A program made the position numbers and the translations under genes. This document shows, in pieces, positions 24,870 through 32,964 of a DNA stretch of 64,000 nucleotides. The notes beneath the pieces were generated by a model. That model had not been told where the DNA came from. It did no database searches and saw only the letters and a program-made list of their open reading frames with translations. The stretch's first letter is position 1; every line of letters begins with the position of its first letter. Source of the DNA: an uncultured Myxococcales bacterium (GTDB lineage: Bacteria > Myxococcota_A > UBA9042 > DTJE01); contig CAIZWN010000051.1 in assembly GCA_903936705.1 (NCBI GenBank), positions 62,001-126,000 on the forward strand, written 5' to 3'.

Positions 24870-25670
24870 ATGTATCGTCGCTTACTGTCAGTTCTTGTCA
24901 TATCCGCGGCAGTGCCGGCGTCGATTGGCTGCGTCACCACCACACAATTCAACGCCACCATCAACGTCATGGAGGAACGTCTCCAGACGATCGAGAAAGA
25001 AAAACGGGAACTGGCTTTGTTGCAGGCAAAGGACCGGGAACGCATGGAATCGGTCCGCCAGAAGCTTGATGCGGCAACCGAGAACCTGCAACGAGGTGGC
25101 GCAAATCTGGGAGCCGACGTTGACGCGCTGAAGCAGGATGTCGCTCGCCTGAAGGGTGCTGACGAGGAGTATGGCTGGGGCCTTGCCAAGACCCAGGAAG
25201 ACATCGAAGCCATAAAGAAGGGCATGGATGGCCTTGGCGCACCTGTCATAGCGATCCCAGCCGGCATCGAGAAGGACCGAGAGGCCATGTTGACGGCCGC
25301 TCGCGAGGCTGTTGGCAAGGGCGACGGGCCGCTGGCTCGCGGTCTGTTGCGCCGGTTTCTCGAGACATTCCCCGAGGAGCCGCGAGCCGGCGAGGCACAG
25401 TTCCTGGTTGGCGAGTCCTTCTTCAAGGAGGGCAAGTGGGGCCAGGCTGTCAAGGAATTCCAGAGGGTCCACGATCGGTACAAGGACGCGAAAGACGCGC
25501 CCGTCGGAAAGGCGCTGCTGCGCATTGCCGACTGCATGCTGAAACAGAACGACTGCCGGAAGGCCGGAGGCGTCTATCAGTACCTGTCCGAACTCCTGAA
25601 AAAATCGTCGGAGGCCACCACGGCCAAGGCTGCTTTGAATAAACTGAAGAAGACCTGCAAGGGATTGTGA
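24870..25670 (+). CDS. cpoB: CpoB/YbgF-like TPR lipoprotein
   Basis: 266 residues. The lipoprotein signal ends ASIGC (Cys21). Residues ~30-110 are a coiled coil (MEERLQTIEKEKRELALLQ), and the C-terminal half has TPR units (FLVGESFFKEGKWGQAVKEF; RIADCMLKQNDCRKAGGVYQ). This coiled coil plus TPR layout and the place right after pal match CpoB (YbgF), a trimeric periplasmic protein that coordinates outer-membrane constriction with septal peptidoglycan synthesis. The ATG giving YRRLLSVLVISAAVP is chosen because the upstream extension destroys the signal peptide. Confidence 0.82.
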   Translation: MYRRLLSVLVISAAVPASIGCVTTTQFNATINVMEERLQTIEKEKRELALLQAKDRERMESVRQKLDAATENLQRGGANLGADVDALKQDVARLKGADEEYGWGLAKTQEDIEAIKKGMDGLGAPVIAIPAGIEKDREAMLTAAREAVGKGDGPLARGLLRRFLETFPEEPRAGEAQFLVGESFFKEGKWGQAVKEFQRVHDRYKDAKDAPVGKALLRIADCMLKQNDCRKAGGVYQYLSELLKKSSEATTAKAALNKLKKTCKGL

Positions 25671-25700
25671 GCCTCCGCCGATCTAATTCCTGGCACAAGA

Positions 25701-26342
25701 TCATGTTTCTGCGGCTGATGGATCGTCGTTGGGCCGATCGGGGTCGTACAGGAACAGAGGGCCGCGAACGGTCTCCTTGAGCTCCTTGCCGAATCTGCGA
25801 CGCCAGTCTTCCTGGTACAGCAGCTTTTTCAGCATCGCCCGAAGCCACGAAACTTCGTCGAGGTTCCATCGCGTCAGAAGCCTGGGGGGGCGGTACCGCA
25901 GCCCCCCCGACTGGCCAGGCAGGCGTTCCTCCTTGCGATCGCGTGTCGGAACCACCTCGAAAAAGAACTCCTCATCTTCCGGACGCTCGGCCCGAAGAAC
26001 ATTTCGCAAAAAGAACTGAGGAGTCTTGTCCTCCATGCTGGATTCAATGTCAGGTGGCGGCTCGATCATGCGAACCACCCAGCCGCGCATACGCCTGGCA
26101 CCCGTCCGGCGCAAAACCGCCCTTGCGGCCAGGTACAACGGGAGATCGTCCATCAGGGACAGCCTTACCTGGAACCGTTCGACGATCAAAGGCCTCAACA
26201 ATCTGCCAGCCACAAGTTCAGACAGCCGTTCCACAGCAAGAACCAACACTGGAGCCGCGGCCGAAGGATTCACCTGTTCAAATTGAACCTGCAGTTCGCC
26301 CTTGTCTGGTTCCACTGACTGGACCGGCGTCTGGCGAGGCAT
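25701..26342 (-). CDS. Unknown protein at the end of the FHA/Ycf46/Ycf35 gene group
   Basis: 213 residues from the ATG preceded by GAGGTG. Soluble, with no signal peptide, and rich in Arg and Glu. Notable segments are VLAVERLSELVAGRLLRPLI, RTGARRMRGWVVRMIEPPPD and a C-terminal FLYDPDRPNDDP. I recognise no family. It runs the same way as the DUF2997, DUF1257 and AAA genes and lies 60 bases downstream of the DUF2997 gene, so it is probably the last gene of that operon. Confidence 0.6.
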   Translation of the reverse strand: MPRQTPVQSVEPDKGELQVQFEQVNPSAAAPVLVLAVERLSELVAGRLLRPLIVERFQVRLSLMDDLPLYLAARAVLRRTGARRMRGWVVRMIEPPPDIESSMEDKTPQFFLRNVLRAERPEDEEFFFEVVPTRDRKEERLPGQSGGLRYRPPRLLTRWNLDEVSWLRAMLKKLLYQEDWRRRFGKELKETVRGPLFLYDPDRPNDDPSAAET

Positions 26343-26402
26343 CGGCACCTCGAATTCGCATGTGAACCCGGGCACTCACGGCGGCCGGCGAAGCGCGCAC
26401 GC

Positions 26403-26612
26403 CTATTTCTTCCCTATGCGAACGTGCGCGTGATCGGGCGCCGAGTCATGAACCTCTTCCTGGAAATACTCGGACGTATTGTCCGACGCAACTACGAGGC
26501 CCAACTCGTCGAGAAACTTTGAAATATCCCGGCACTTACGTCCGGGAACGCCCTTCACACCGAACGCAATGGACCCATCCGGCCTGATCTCAACCTCGAT
26601 CTCGTGTGCCAC
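26403..26612 (-). CDS. DUF2997 family small protein
   Basis: 69 residues with a GTG start preceded by GGAGG. It begins AHEIEVEIRPDGSIAFGVKG, the DUF2997 signature (a short beta-hairpin followed by GPKC-like residues, here GVPGRKCRDI), and continues into FLDELGLVV. DUF2997 genes in cyanobacteria and other bacteria occur beside Ycf35 (DUF1257) and Ycf46-like AAA genes, as here. Molecular function unknown. The longer in-frame opening upstream overlaps the DUF1257 gene. Confidence 0.8.
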   Translation of the reverse strand: MAHEIEVEIRPDGSIAFGVKGVPGRKCRDISKFLDELGLVVASDNTSEYFQEEVHDSAPDHAHVRIGKK

Positions 26613-26661
26613 GATTGCCTCCGGTACCCAAGCCCACGACCTGGAAACACCCCGGAATAGG

Positions 26662-27060
26662 TCAGAACCTTCTAGCCCTGATGTGGATCGACCGGTCGGC
26701 TGTGACCTCCTCGACATCCAGGGTGTAACCCCGCTTCGCGAGTTCCTGTCGCACCTTGGACCGGGCATACCGTTGGGTCACAAGTTGGACGAATTGCTGC
26801 TCGTCAACGCCACGCGTGGTCTCGACACCCCACCAATCGGCGACGAACCTGACGCCCGCGTTGCCCACGCATACCCCGATGTCGTACGTCTTGCTGGCGT
26901 GAATCACCAGGTCAGCATCCGTGGCCTGCCCGAGGTACCCTTTCACACGCAGCTTAGATCCAGCCTCGGCCTCCGAAAATGCGTATCCCAGGTCCTTGAG
27001 TGCCTCCCGCAGGCACACCAAATCATGAATCTGCGTCTGGACCGTCGTGAAATGCGACAT
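26662..27060 (-). CDS. DUF1257 (Ycf35-like) protein
   Basis: 132 residues beginning MSHFTTVQTQIHDLVCLREA, the characteristic start of Ycf35/DUF1257. Later landmarks are KGYLGQATDADLVI, YDIGVCVGNAGVRFVADWWGV and QRYARSKVRQELAKRGYTLD. Ycf35 is encoded in some red-algal plastids and cyanobacteria; its biochemical role is unknown. It follows the Ycf46-like ATPase by 19 bases and precedes DUF2997, the same order seen in other genomes with this pairing. Confidence 0.88.
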   Translation of the reverse strand: MSHFTTVQTQIHDLVCLREALKDLGYAFSEAEAGSKLRVKGYLGQATDADLVIHASKTYDIGVCVGNAGVRFVADWWGVETTRGVDEQQFVQLVTQRYARSKVRQELAKRGYTLDVEEVTADRSIHIRARRF

Positions 27061-27079
27061 AGGAGACCCGACTCCGGTT

Positions 27080-28648
27080 TCAGGTGATTTCTATGCGCGT
27101 CAAGGGCACCTCGGGGGCCTCGGAGCCGCAAAGCGACGCCCTCCGCGCCCTTCCGTTTGCCCATTCGCGCATGCCGTCAATCTTTTCCTTCATCGTGAAG
27201 GCCAGAGGCACCATCTCCCCAACACTCCTGAGGATCCCAGCACTTGCAAGGTCTTCCCCGGAATCGAATGCGTCATACAGGGCGCTGGTAACAACCTGTT
27301 CGATCTCGGCGCCACTGAATGCCTGGGTTCGGGAAACAATCGCCGGGACGTCGAAGACGTCCGGATCACGCTGAACAAGGCTGCGACGATTCAGCTTCTG
27401 AAGCTGGATCCGCAGAATGTCCCCGCGCTCGGTCGGGCTTGGCAGATCAACGAAGAAGACCTCATCGAAACGTCCCTTGCGCAGCAGTTCCGGCGGCAGC
27501 ATTGAAACGTCGTTCGCAGTTGCTATGACGAACACCGGAGTCGTCTTTTCCTGCAACCAGGTGATGAACGATGCAAAAACACGGGCAGTCGTTCCGGCGT
27601 CCGACTCTCCGGAGGACTTGGTTCCCGAAAATCCCTTTTCGATCTCATCCAGCCACAGGATCGACGGTGCAACCGCCTCCGCAGTCCGTATCGCACGCCG
27701 GATGTTTTCCTCGGACGAACCGACCAGACTCGAGAACACCTTGCCAACGTCCAACCGCAACAACGGCATCTGCCACAAGCCGGAAACAGCCTTTGCGGTC
27801 AGGGACTTCCCGCATCCAGGAACGCCGATCAACAAGATTCCCTTGGGAATCGGAAGACCGAAATCGCGCGCCTCCTGCGTGAACGCAGCCTGCCTCTTCT
27901 TCAGCCAGTCCTTCAGGACCTCCAGGCCACCTACGTCGCTCCACTGCGTGTCGGTCTCGAAAAACTCCAGGATCCCCGACTTGCGGATGATGTGCTTCTT
28001 CTCGCCCAGGATAGTGGCGATATCGAAGTCCTTCTTGCGCACCAGTGCCTTCGACAGAACGTACGAAATCTCGCTCTCGGTCAGGCCCAGCGCGGCGTCT
28101 ACTATCTTTTTCTTCTGGCCTGGGTCCTTCAGCATTGCGATACCCGGGCGCGCGGACATCGGAATGCTGGCCAGTGTACGTTCGACGACGGACTCGATTT
28201 CGGAAGCCCCCGGCAGGTCGAAATCCACGACCGCCATATCCTTTTCCAGTTCCATTGGTGCCTTGAACACGGGTGACAGAAGGACCATGTGCTTCTTGTA
28301 CCTAGGGTTGTTCGCGAACGACCGGCACAGGTCGCGCAGACGACGCACGATCGTCGGATCCGTCAGATACGGGTGGAAGTCCCGCAGGACAAAGATGGCG
28401 TGGTCCTCGAAGCCCTCGACGTTTTCCAAGGCGCGCAGAGGGTCCTTCACGTCCTTGGGCAGCGAGTTGCCTTCCTCGCGAAACCCCTCGGTTACCGACC
28501 AGGTTACCAGACGCCGACCGCGATCTCGGCCAATCTCCCGCAGGCACCCCTCGACACGATCCTCCTCGGGAGACACGACGTAAAGCAATGGATACGCCGC
28601 CTTGATGAGGTCAGTGATCTCCTGGGCACTGGACACGCCGGTTCGCAT
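27080..28648 (-). CDS. Ycf46-like AAA+ ATPase
   Basis: 522 residues. An N-terminal ~230-residue domain ([34 protein letters not shown]) is characteristic of Ycf46-type ATPases. The AAA module has Walker A GVPGCGKS (275-282), Walker [11 protein letters not shown] (330-339) and an Arg-finger region [11 protein letters not shown]. Ycf46 proteins are linked in cyanobacteria to photosynthesis regulation and in other bacteria are uncharacterised. Here there are no photosynthesis genes. It is the second gene of a group starting with an FHA coiled-coil protein, so remodelling of a phosphoprotein-scaffolded complex is a reasonable guess. Confidence 0.88.
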   Translation of the reverse strand: MRTGVSSAQEITDLIKAAYPLLYVVSPEEDRVEGCLREIGRDRGRRLVTWSVTEGFREEGNSLPKDVKDPLRALENVEGFEDHAIFVLRDFHPYLTDPTIVRRLRDLCRSFANNPRYKKHMVLLSPVFKAPMELEKDMAVVDFDLPGASEIESVVERTLASIPMSARPGIAMLKDPGQKKKIVDAALGLTESEISYVLSKALVRKKDFDIATILGEKKHIIRKSGILEFFETDTQWSDVGGLEVLKDWLKKRQAAFTQEARDFGLPIPKGILLIGVPGCGKSLTAKAVSGLWQMPLLRLDVGKVFSSLVGSSEENIRRAIRTAEAVAPSILWLDEIEKGFSGTKSSGESDAGTTARVFASFITWLQEKTTPVFVIATANDVSMLPPELLRKGRFDEVFFVDLPSPTERGDILRIQLQKLNRRSLVQRDPDVFDVPAIVSRTQAFSGAEIEQVVTSALYDAFDSGEDLASAGILRSVGEMVPLAFTMKEKIDGMREWANGRARRASLCGSEAPEVPLTRIEIT

Positions 28649-28696
28649 TCGAACGTCCTTTCGCCAGGGGATCCGGCGGTCAAGGCCACCGGCTTT

Positions 28697-30307
28697 TCAG
28701 GACCTCGGCCGGCCTGCCAGCCGAATGGCTGCCAATGCGGCCCGCAGGACGTCGATGTCCTCGGCCGTGATTTGTCGAACATCACGCACGGAATCGGCCA
28801 GATCCCGGGGTGACGAACCGCCAAAAGCTCCCATGACCGAGGCAGGCAATTCCACCCCATCAAGGGCAGTCAGCACGTCTCCGGCATCCTTCAGCACCGC
28901 CTGGAGCACCACCAGCCCGTCAGCCATGACGTCAAGGGCCTCGACTTGCCTGGCAATAGACCCGACTGTGCTGGTCAGAATCTCGACCTCGCTGGACCTC
29001 GCGAGGTAGTCCGGGTGGTCCAGGATGTCGACTCGCTCGCTGCGACGAACCTTCGCATCCTCCTCGAGAACACGAACGCGCCCGAGCAGTTCGTCCCGCT
29101 GGTTGGCCAGCGACGCGGATTCGGCCTGGGCGTCAGCCAGGGTGGCTCTCATGTCATCCAGCTCGCTGCTCTTCTTGTGGTAGTCATCCAGCAGTCGCCT
29201 CTTCTCATGCTCGAGATCAGCAATTCCCACGCCCATCCGGACCTGGCGCAGATCGCGATCCTTTTCTTCAAGATTGCGCCGCATCGCTGCGATAAGATTA
29301 CGATTCTCATCGATCACGGCATCCAGATTGGAAACCTTGCGCTCAAGTTCCTGCTGGCGACCGGTATCGCTTTGGCAGTACTGCTCCAGCCGCTCGTTCT
29401 CCTCGCGCAGCGCCTTCAGGTCATACTCGCTGGCGTCCAATTCGCGGCGCAATCGGTCAATCTCCCTATCCCGTTCGGTCAGCTTGACCTTCAAGTTGCC
29501 GATCTCCTCGGCCGTCTGCCCGGTGCGCCCCCGAACTGTATCGACTTGAGCACCCAGACTGGACACCCGGCCCCTCAGTTCGGCCGCCTCGGCATCGCGC
29601 TCGGATGACTCGGCGCGAGCCGCCTCCAGCAGGGATTGGATATGAGAAACCTGATCCCGCATATCAAGGTACTTGGAATGCATGCTCTCCATGCCGGACG
29701 TGGCCAATGTGGCGCGGGATTCCGCGTCCCGTACCCTGCGCTCGCCATCGGCAATCAGGCCCTGCAGATGACGAACTTCCTCGTCGCGCTGGGCCAGAGA
29801 CGCCGCCAGCACATCGACTTTCGAAGACAAGGCTTCATCGGCAACGGGCTGGACGCATTCGACCTGCAACGGAGGTTCGATAGGCATGGACGCTGCCACG
29901 AGCCTTCCGGTGGACACAACGTCAGGATCCGGCACGGCAGGGGATTCCGACTGGGGCAACTTTAGTACCACGTCCCCGGCGGGTGTCGCCAAGTCGGCTG
30001 CAGAATCCCCAACCCCCAGCATGAATCGAACGGCGACCTCGCCAAGCATGACGACGTCCCCATCAGACAGTCGCACCGAACCGGTGATTTTCTGATCGCT
30101 GAGGAACGAGCCGTTCACACTGCCGAGATCAACGTAGACCAAGCTGCCAGAGTCGAAGCCGATGCGAGCGTGGTTCCTGCCAACCGAGTGATTCGCAATG
30201 ACGCAGTCGCAGGAAGGACTGCGACCGATCACCACACCGGTGGTATCCTCCGGAATCTCGAACCGCTGCGGCAACCCCGCGGAGTCCTGGAACTCGATAC
30301 GCGCCAT
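28697..30307 (-). CDS. FHA-domain coiled-coil protein
   Basis: 536 residues. Residues ~1-95 form a forkhead-associated domain with the phosphothreonine-binding pattern GRSPSCDCVI, SVGRNHARI and DLGSVNGSFL. A Pro-rich linker follows, then ~290 residues of continuous coiled coil (for example RDREIDRLRRELDASEYDLK). The C-terminal ~100 residues are predicted helical. Such proteins scaffold complexes in response to Ser/Thr kinases. It lies 48 bases upstream of the Ycf46-like ATPase in the same direction. A longer in-frame opening continues through the divergent tonB gene and is not used. The promoter sits right at the start codon (see separate entry). Confidence 0.82.
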   Translation of the reverse strand: MARIEFQDSAGLPQRFEIPEDTTGVVIGRSPSCDCVIANHSVGRNHARIGFDSGSLVYVDLGSVNGSFLSDQKITGSVRLSDGDVVMLGEVAVRFMLGVGDSAADLATPAGDVVLKLPQSESPAVPDPDVVSTGRLVAASMPIEPPLQVECVQPVADEALSSKVDVLAASLAQRDEEVRHLQGLIADGERRVRDAESRATLATSGMESMHSKYLDMRDQVSHIQSLLEAARAESSERDAEAAELRGRVSSLGAQVDTVRGRTGQTAEEIGNLKVKLTERDREIDRLRRELDASEYDLKALREENERLEQYCQSDTGRQQELERKVSNLDAVIDENRNLIAAMRRNLEEKDRDLRQVRMGVGIADLEHEKRRLLDDYHKKSSELDDMRATLADAQAESASLANQRDELLGRVRVLEEDAKVRRSERVDILDHPDYLARSSEVEILTSTVGSIARQVEALDVMADGLVVLQAVLKDAGDVLTALDGVELPASVMGAFGGSSPRDLADSVRDVRQITAEDIDVLRAALAAIRLAGRPRS

Positions 30308-30315
30308 GGTCAGGT

Positions 30316-30344
30316 ATGATATCAGACTCGGGCTGGTCCTCCAA
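30316..30344 (-). promoter_or_regulatory. Candidate promoter of the FHA-Ycf46 operon, possibly leaderless
   Basis: On the minus strand, -35 TTGGAG (30339-30344), 17-bp spacer and -10 TATCAT (30316-30321). Only 8 bases separate the -10 from the ATG at 30307, and no ribosome binding site is seen, so a transcript would begin at or next to the start codon. Confidence 0.45.
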
Positions 30345-30442
30345 CGGCCCAGCGCGGCCTGATCCGGGAAGACGTTGCCTGCAGGGTTGTTCGCGGAGAA
30401 TTGGCCGACGTGAGCGGGCCTCACGATAAGCGGGTTTCCAGG

Positions 30443-31282
30443 ATGAAGCATGACGCTGGCCGGGCATCGCGAATTTTTTTGGCCGCCGCTGCCAGCCTGG
30501 TGTTGCACGGAGCGCTGCTGACCATCATCGTAGCCTTTGGCCCCGCGCACGAAGGCGACTTGGCAAACGACACGCACGTTCCATTCAGACTGGTGATGGG
30601 TGAGGTCCCTTCTCCACGAAAGGCCACGGCCAACCCACCGACTGACCCCGAACGTTCGAGACTCGACTCGGCAGGCAAGCCTCAGACCCGAAACGAGACC
30701 GCAGGTCGCCTGGACACTGCTGAAAAACTTCCAGCCGAAAAAGCCGATGACATCGGGAAAAGGTTTGACCGCCAAGCGCCGGTTCACGCCCCCCGATACG
30801 AGTCCCCCAGATCCGAGGTCGCAACCCAGGCGTCCCCGGAAACGGTCCCCAACGGCCGGATCGGGCCTTCCCAGGCTGATGAAAGCGTGAACCTGGTCAC
30901 GCAGTCGGCCATGACCGACACCATCGTTCCGGAACCCTCCGCAACTGAAAATGCTGGAGTCGCCAAGATGCCCGCAGTCCAAGGCGCCGACCTTGACCTC
31001 CTGCGAAAAGGCTATGCCCTGGTGGTCCGCCAGCGGCTGGAAATGGCAAGCCGGTACCCAGGATCGGCACGTCGCGCAGGGCGGGACGGAAGCGTGGTCC
31101 TTCGTTTGCACGTTGCCTCCGATGGCAGCATCGGGAAGACGTCAATCGAATCCTCGTCAACTTGGCCGGATCTGGACCAGGCGGCGGTCGGCGCCGCCAA
31201 CCAATTGTCAAATCTGCCTCCTCCGCCGGGAGGTTCGATCGATGTAATTGTCCCGGTAAGATTCAGCCTGCGCGACCGATAG
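30443..31282 (+). CDS. tonB: TonB-like energy-transducing protein
   Basis: About 279 residues. An N-terminal membrane anchor (IFLAAAASLVLHGALLTIIV, with the TonB-type SxxxH pattern) precedes a ~160-residue Pro/Ser/Glu-rich linker. The C-terminal TonB domain follows: YALVVRQRLEMASRYPGSAR, then GSVVLRLHVASDGSI and VIVPVRFSLR. TonB couples the proton motive force to outer-membrane receptors. No exbBD is adjacent. The start is uncertain: GTG at 30410 and TTG at 30401 are also in frame. Its last 20 bases overlap the convergent sigma-54 activator gene. Confidence 0.85.
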   Translation: MKHDAGRASRIFLAAAASLVLHGALLTIIVAFGPAHEGDLANDTHVPFRLVMGEVPSPRKATANPPTDPERSRLDSAGKPQTRNETAGRLDTAEKLPAEKADDIGKRFDRQAPVHAPRYESPRSEVATQASPETVPNGRIGPSQADESVNLVTQSAMTDTIVPEPSATENAGVAKMPAVQGADLDLLRKGYALVVRQRLEMASRYPGSARRAGRDGSVVLRLHVASDGSIGKTSIESSSTWPDLDQAAVGAANQLSNLPPPPGGSIDVIVPVRFSLRDR

Positions 31283-32474
31283 GCCGTACCGACGGCCAGG
31301 CCGATTCGGTGTCTGCCACACCCACATACGACGGCTGCCCAGCCGGTATCCTTCCGCGCTTCAGGCGGTAGTAGAACGTCGATCTGGGAAGCCCGCTCTC
31401 GGCAATCTGCCTGCGCCGATCGGCTCTCGACTCGCCTCCTTCCGCCTGACTAACGACCGCAAGCCCAAGTCGACCATCGTCCAGTGCCTCTCTGACGGCC
31501 TCAGCCCGCAGCGGGCCGTCTCCAGACATCATCTCGGCCCGTCGCAGGACGTTTCTCAACTCGCGAACGTTGCCCGGCCAGTCATGCATCGACAGGACAT
31601 CGATTACGCTTTTCGCCAGCCCCTCACGGGACATCTGCCCGCGGCACAAGCTTCTTGCAATAGCGGGGATATCCTCCGGCCGATCCCTCAACGGCGGAAT
31701 ACGGATGACAAGGCAGGCCAGGCGTTGCAGAAGATCAAGGCGCAGAACACCACCGGCGATTGCACTTGAAGGATCCTGATGCGTAGCCGCCACGACCCTA
31801 GCCCGATGAACCAGCGGTCTGTTCGTCCCCAGCCTCGTAACGGTCCCATCCTCGACGGCCCTCAGCAGTTTTGCCTGGACCGACAGGGGAGCCTCGGCTA
31901 CCTCGTCAAGGAAAAGAGTGCCGCCCAAGGCCGATTCGAAAGCCCCCGCGCGAGCGATTGCGGCACCGGTAAATGCCCCTCGCACCCAGCCGAACAGTTC
32001 AGCCTCGGCCAGCTCACGTGGCACCGCTGCAAGATTCAAGGCAACGAACCCTCCCGACATTGCACCCAGGTCGTGAATCGCCCTGGCAACAAGATCCTTT
32101 CCAGTGCCTGATTCGCCCAGGACAAGAACTGGGTCAAGCACCCCGGCCGCACACGCCGCCTGGTGAAACGCCCTTACCAGAGCATCGGATATGCCCACCA
32201 GCGATGGTCCCAGGCAGACCTCGACACCCGCGTTTCCCTGTCTTGCTGCAATGCACGAGGTTCTGTGCCCGCCGACTGAAATCACGCTGCCGGAAGCAAT
32301 TCGTTGCATCCGCCCCTCGCCTCGATAACTCAGAACCACAACTCCATCAACGCTGCTGGCAAGAACCCCGGCTGCCCACGGCACCTGCACCTTGCCGAGG
32401 CCAACCGTAAGTCTGTGAAGCCGGCCTCCGTCCAGAGTAACCAGCACGTTTGAAATCATCGTTCCATTTTCCAT
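31263..32474 (-). CDS. Sigma-54-dependent transcriptional activator
   Basis: 403 residues. The N-terminal ~90 residues resemble a degenerate FHA-like beta sandwich (VLVTLDGGRLHRLTVGLG). The AAA+ domain has Walker A GESGTGKD (120-127), the sigma-54 contact loop GAFTGA (166-171), Walker B GGTLFLDEV (184-192) and the Arg-finger region LLQRLACLVIRIPPLRDRPEDI. A helix-turn-helix at the C-terminus (RRRQIAESGLPRSTFYYRLK) binds DNA. No receiver domain is present. The ATG chosen has GGAGGG upstream. Target promoters were not found by eye in this window. Confidence 0.9.
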   Translation of the reverse strand: MENGTMISNVLVTLDGGRLHRLTVGLGKVQVPWAAGVLASSVDGVVVLSYRGEGRMQRIASGSVISVGGHRTSCIAARQGNAGVEVCLGPSLVGISDALVRAFHQAACAAGVLDPVLVLGESGTGKDLVARAIHDLGAMSGGFVALNLAAVPRELAEAELFGWVRGAFTGAAIARAGAFESALGGTLFLDEVAEAPLSVQAKLLRAVEDGTVTRLGTNRPLVHRARVVAATHQDPSSAIAGGVLRLDLLQRLACLVIRIPPLRDRPEDIPAIARSLCRGQMSREGLAKSVIDVLSMHDWPGNVRELRNVLRRAEMMSGDGPLRAEAVREALDDGRLGLAVVSQAEGGESRADRRRQIAESGLPRSTFYYRLKRGRIPAGQPSYVGVADTESAWPSVRPIGRAG

Positions 32475-32624
32475 CCGCACCCTCCCTGACATTCTTGAAT
32501 ATCGGGCGGGACCGGCCCTTGTTTCACCGACCACCAAATCCACTGCTGCGCGCGGCACCGGCTTCCTTGCCTGCCGAAGGGCCGTCTGTTAGGCTGCTTT
32601 CGGTTCGCACGTGGCGGTGTTGCG

Positions 32625-32957
32625 ATGTTCGGCGTCGGCTGGACCGAGATCCTGGTCATTCTTGTAGTTGCCCTTCTGGTTCTGGGGCCGAACAAGCTCC
32701 CCGAGATTGCCAAAGGTTTGGGAAAGGGCATTCGCGATTTTCGCAAAGCGATGACCAGTCTGGACGACGACCCCCATGCGCCTGCGCCCGGGGCCACCGG
32801 AACACCGCCGATGGCCACAGCGCTGCCTCCGCCGCCTCCTGGCAACGTAGTGCAGACAACCTTCCTGGCCGCTGGCCCGGCGGTCGCTGCACCGCCGGTT
32901 GAGACTCCCGCAAAACCGCTGGCCGAGGCTTCGGATTCCCGCAAGTCACCGACATAG
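32625..32957 (+). CDS. tatB: Twin-arginine translocase TatA/TatB family protein
   Basis: 110 residues. The N-terminal helix FGVGWTEILVILVVALLVLG is followed by the PNKLPEIAKGLGKGIRDFRK amphipathic helix, then a Pro/Ala-rich tail. FGxGxxE at the start is TatB-like, though single TatA/B proteins can do both jobs. It forms the pore or receptor part of the Tat pathway that exports folded proteins. Directly followed by tatC (7 bases). Confidence 0.9.
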   Translation: MFGVGWTEILVILVVALLVLGPNKLPEIAKGLGKGIRDFRKAMTSLDDDPHAPAPGATGTPPMATALPPPPPGNVVQTTFLAAGPAVAAPPVETPAKPLAEASDSRKSPT

Positions 32958-32964
32958 GGCAATC

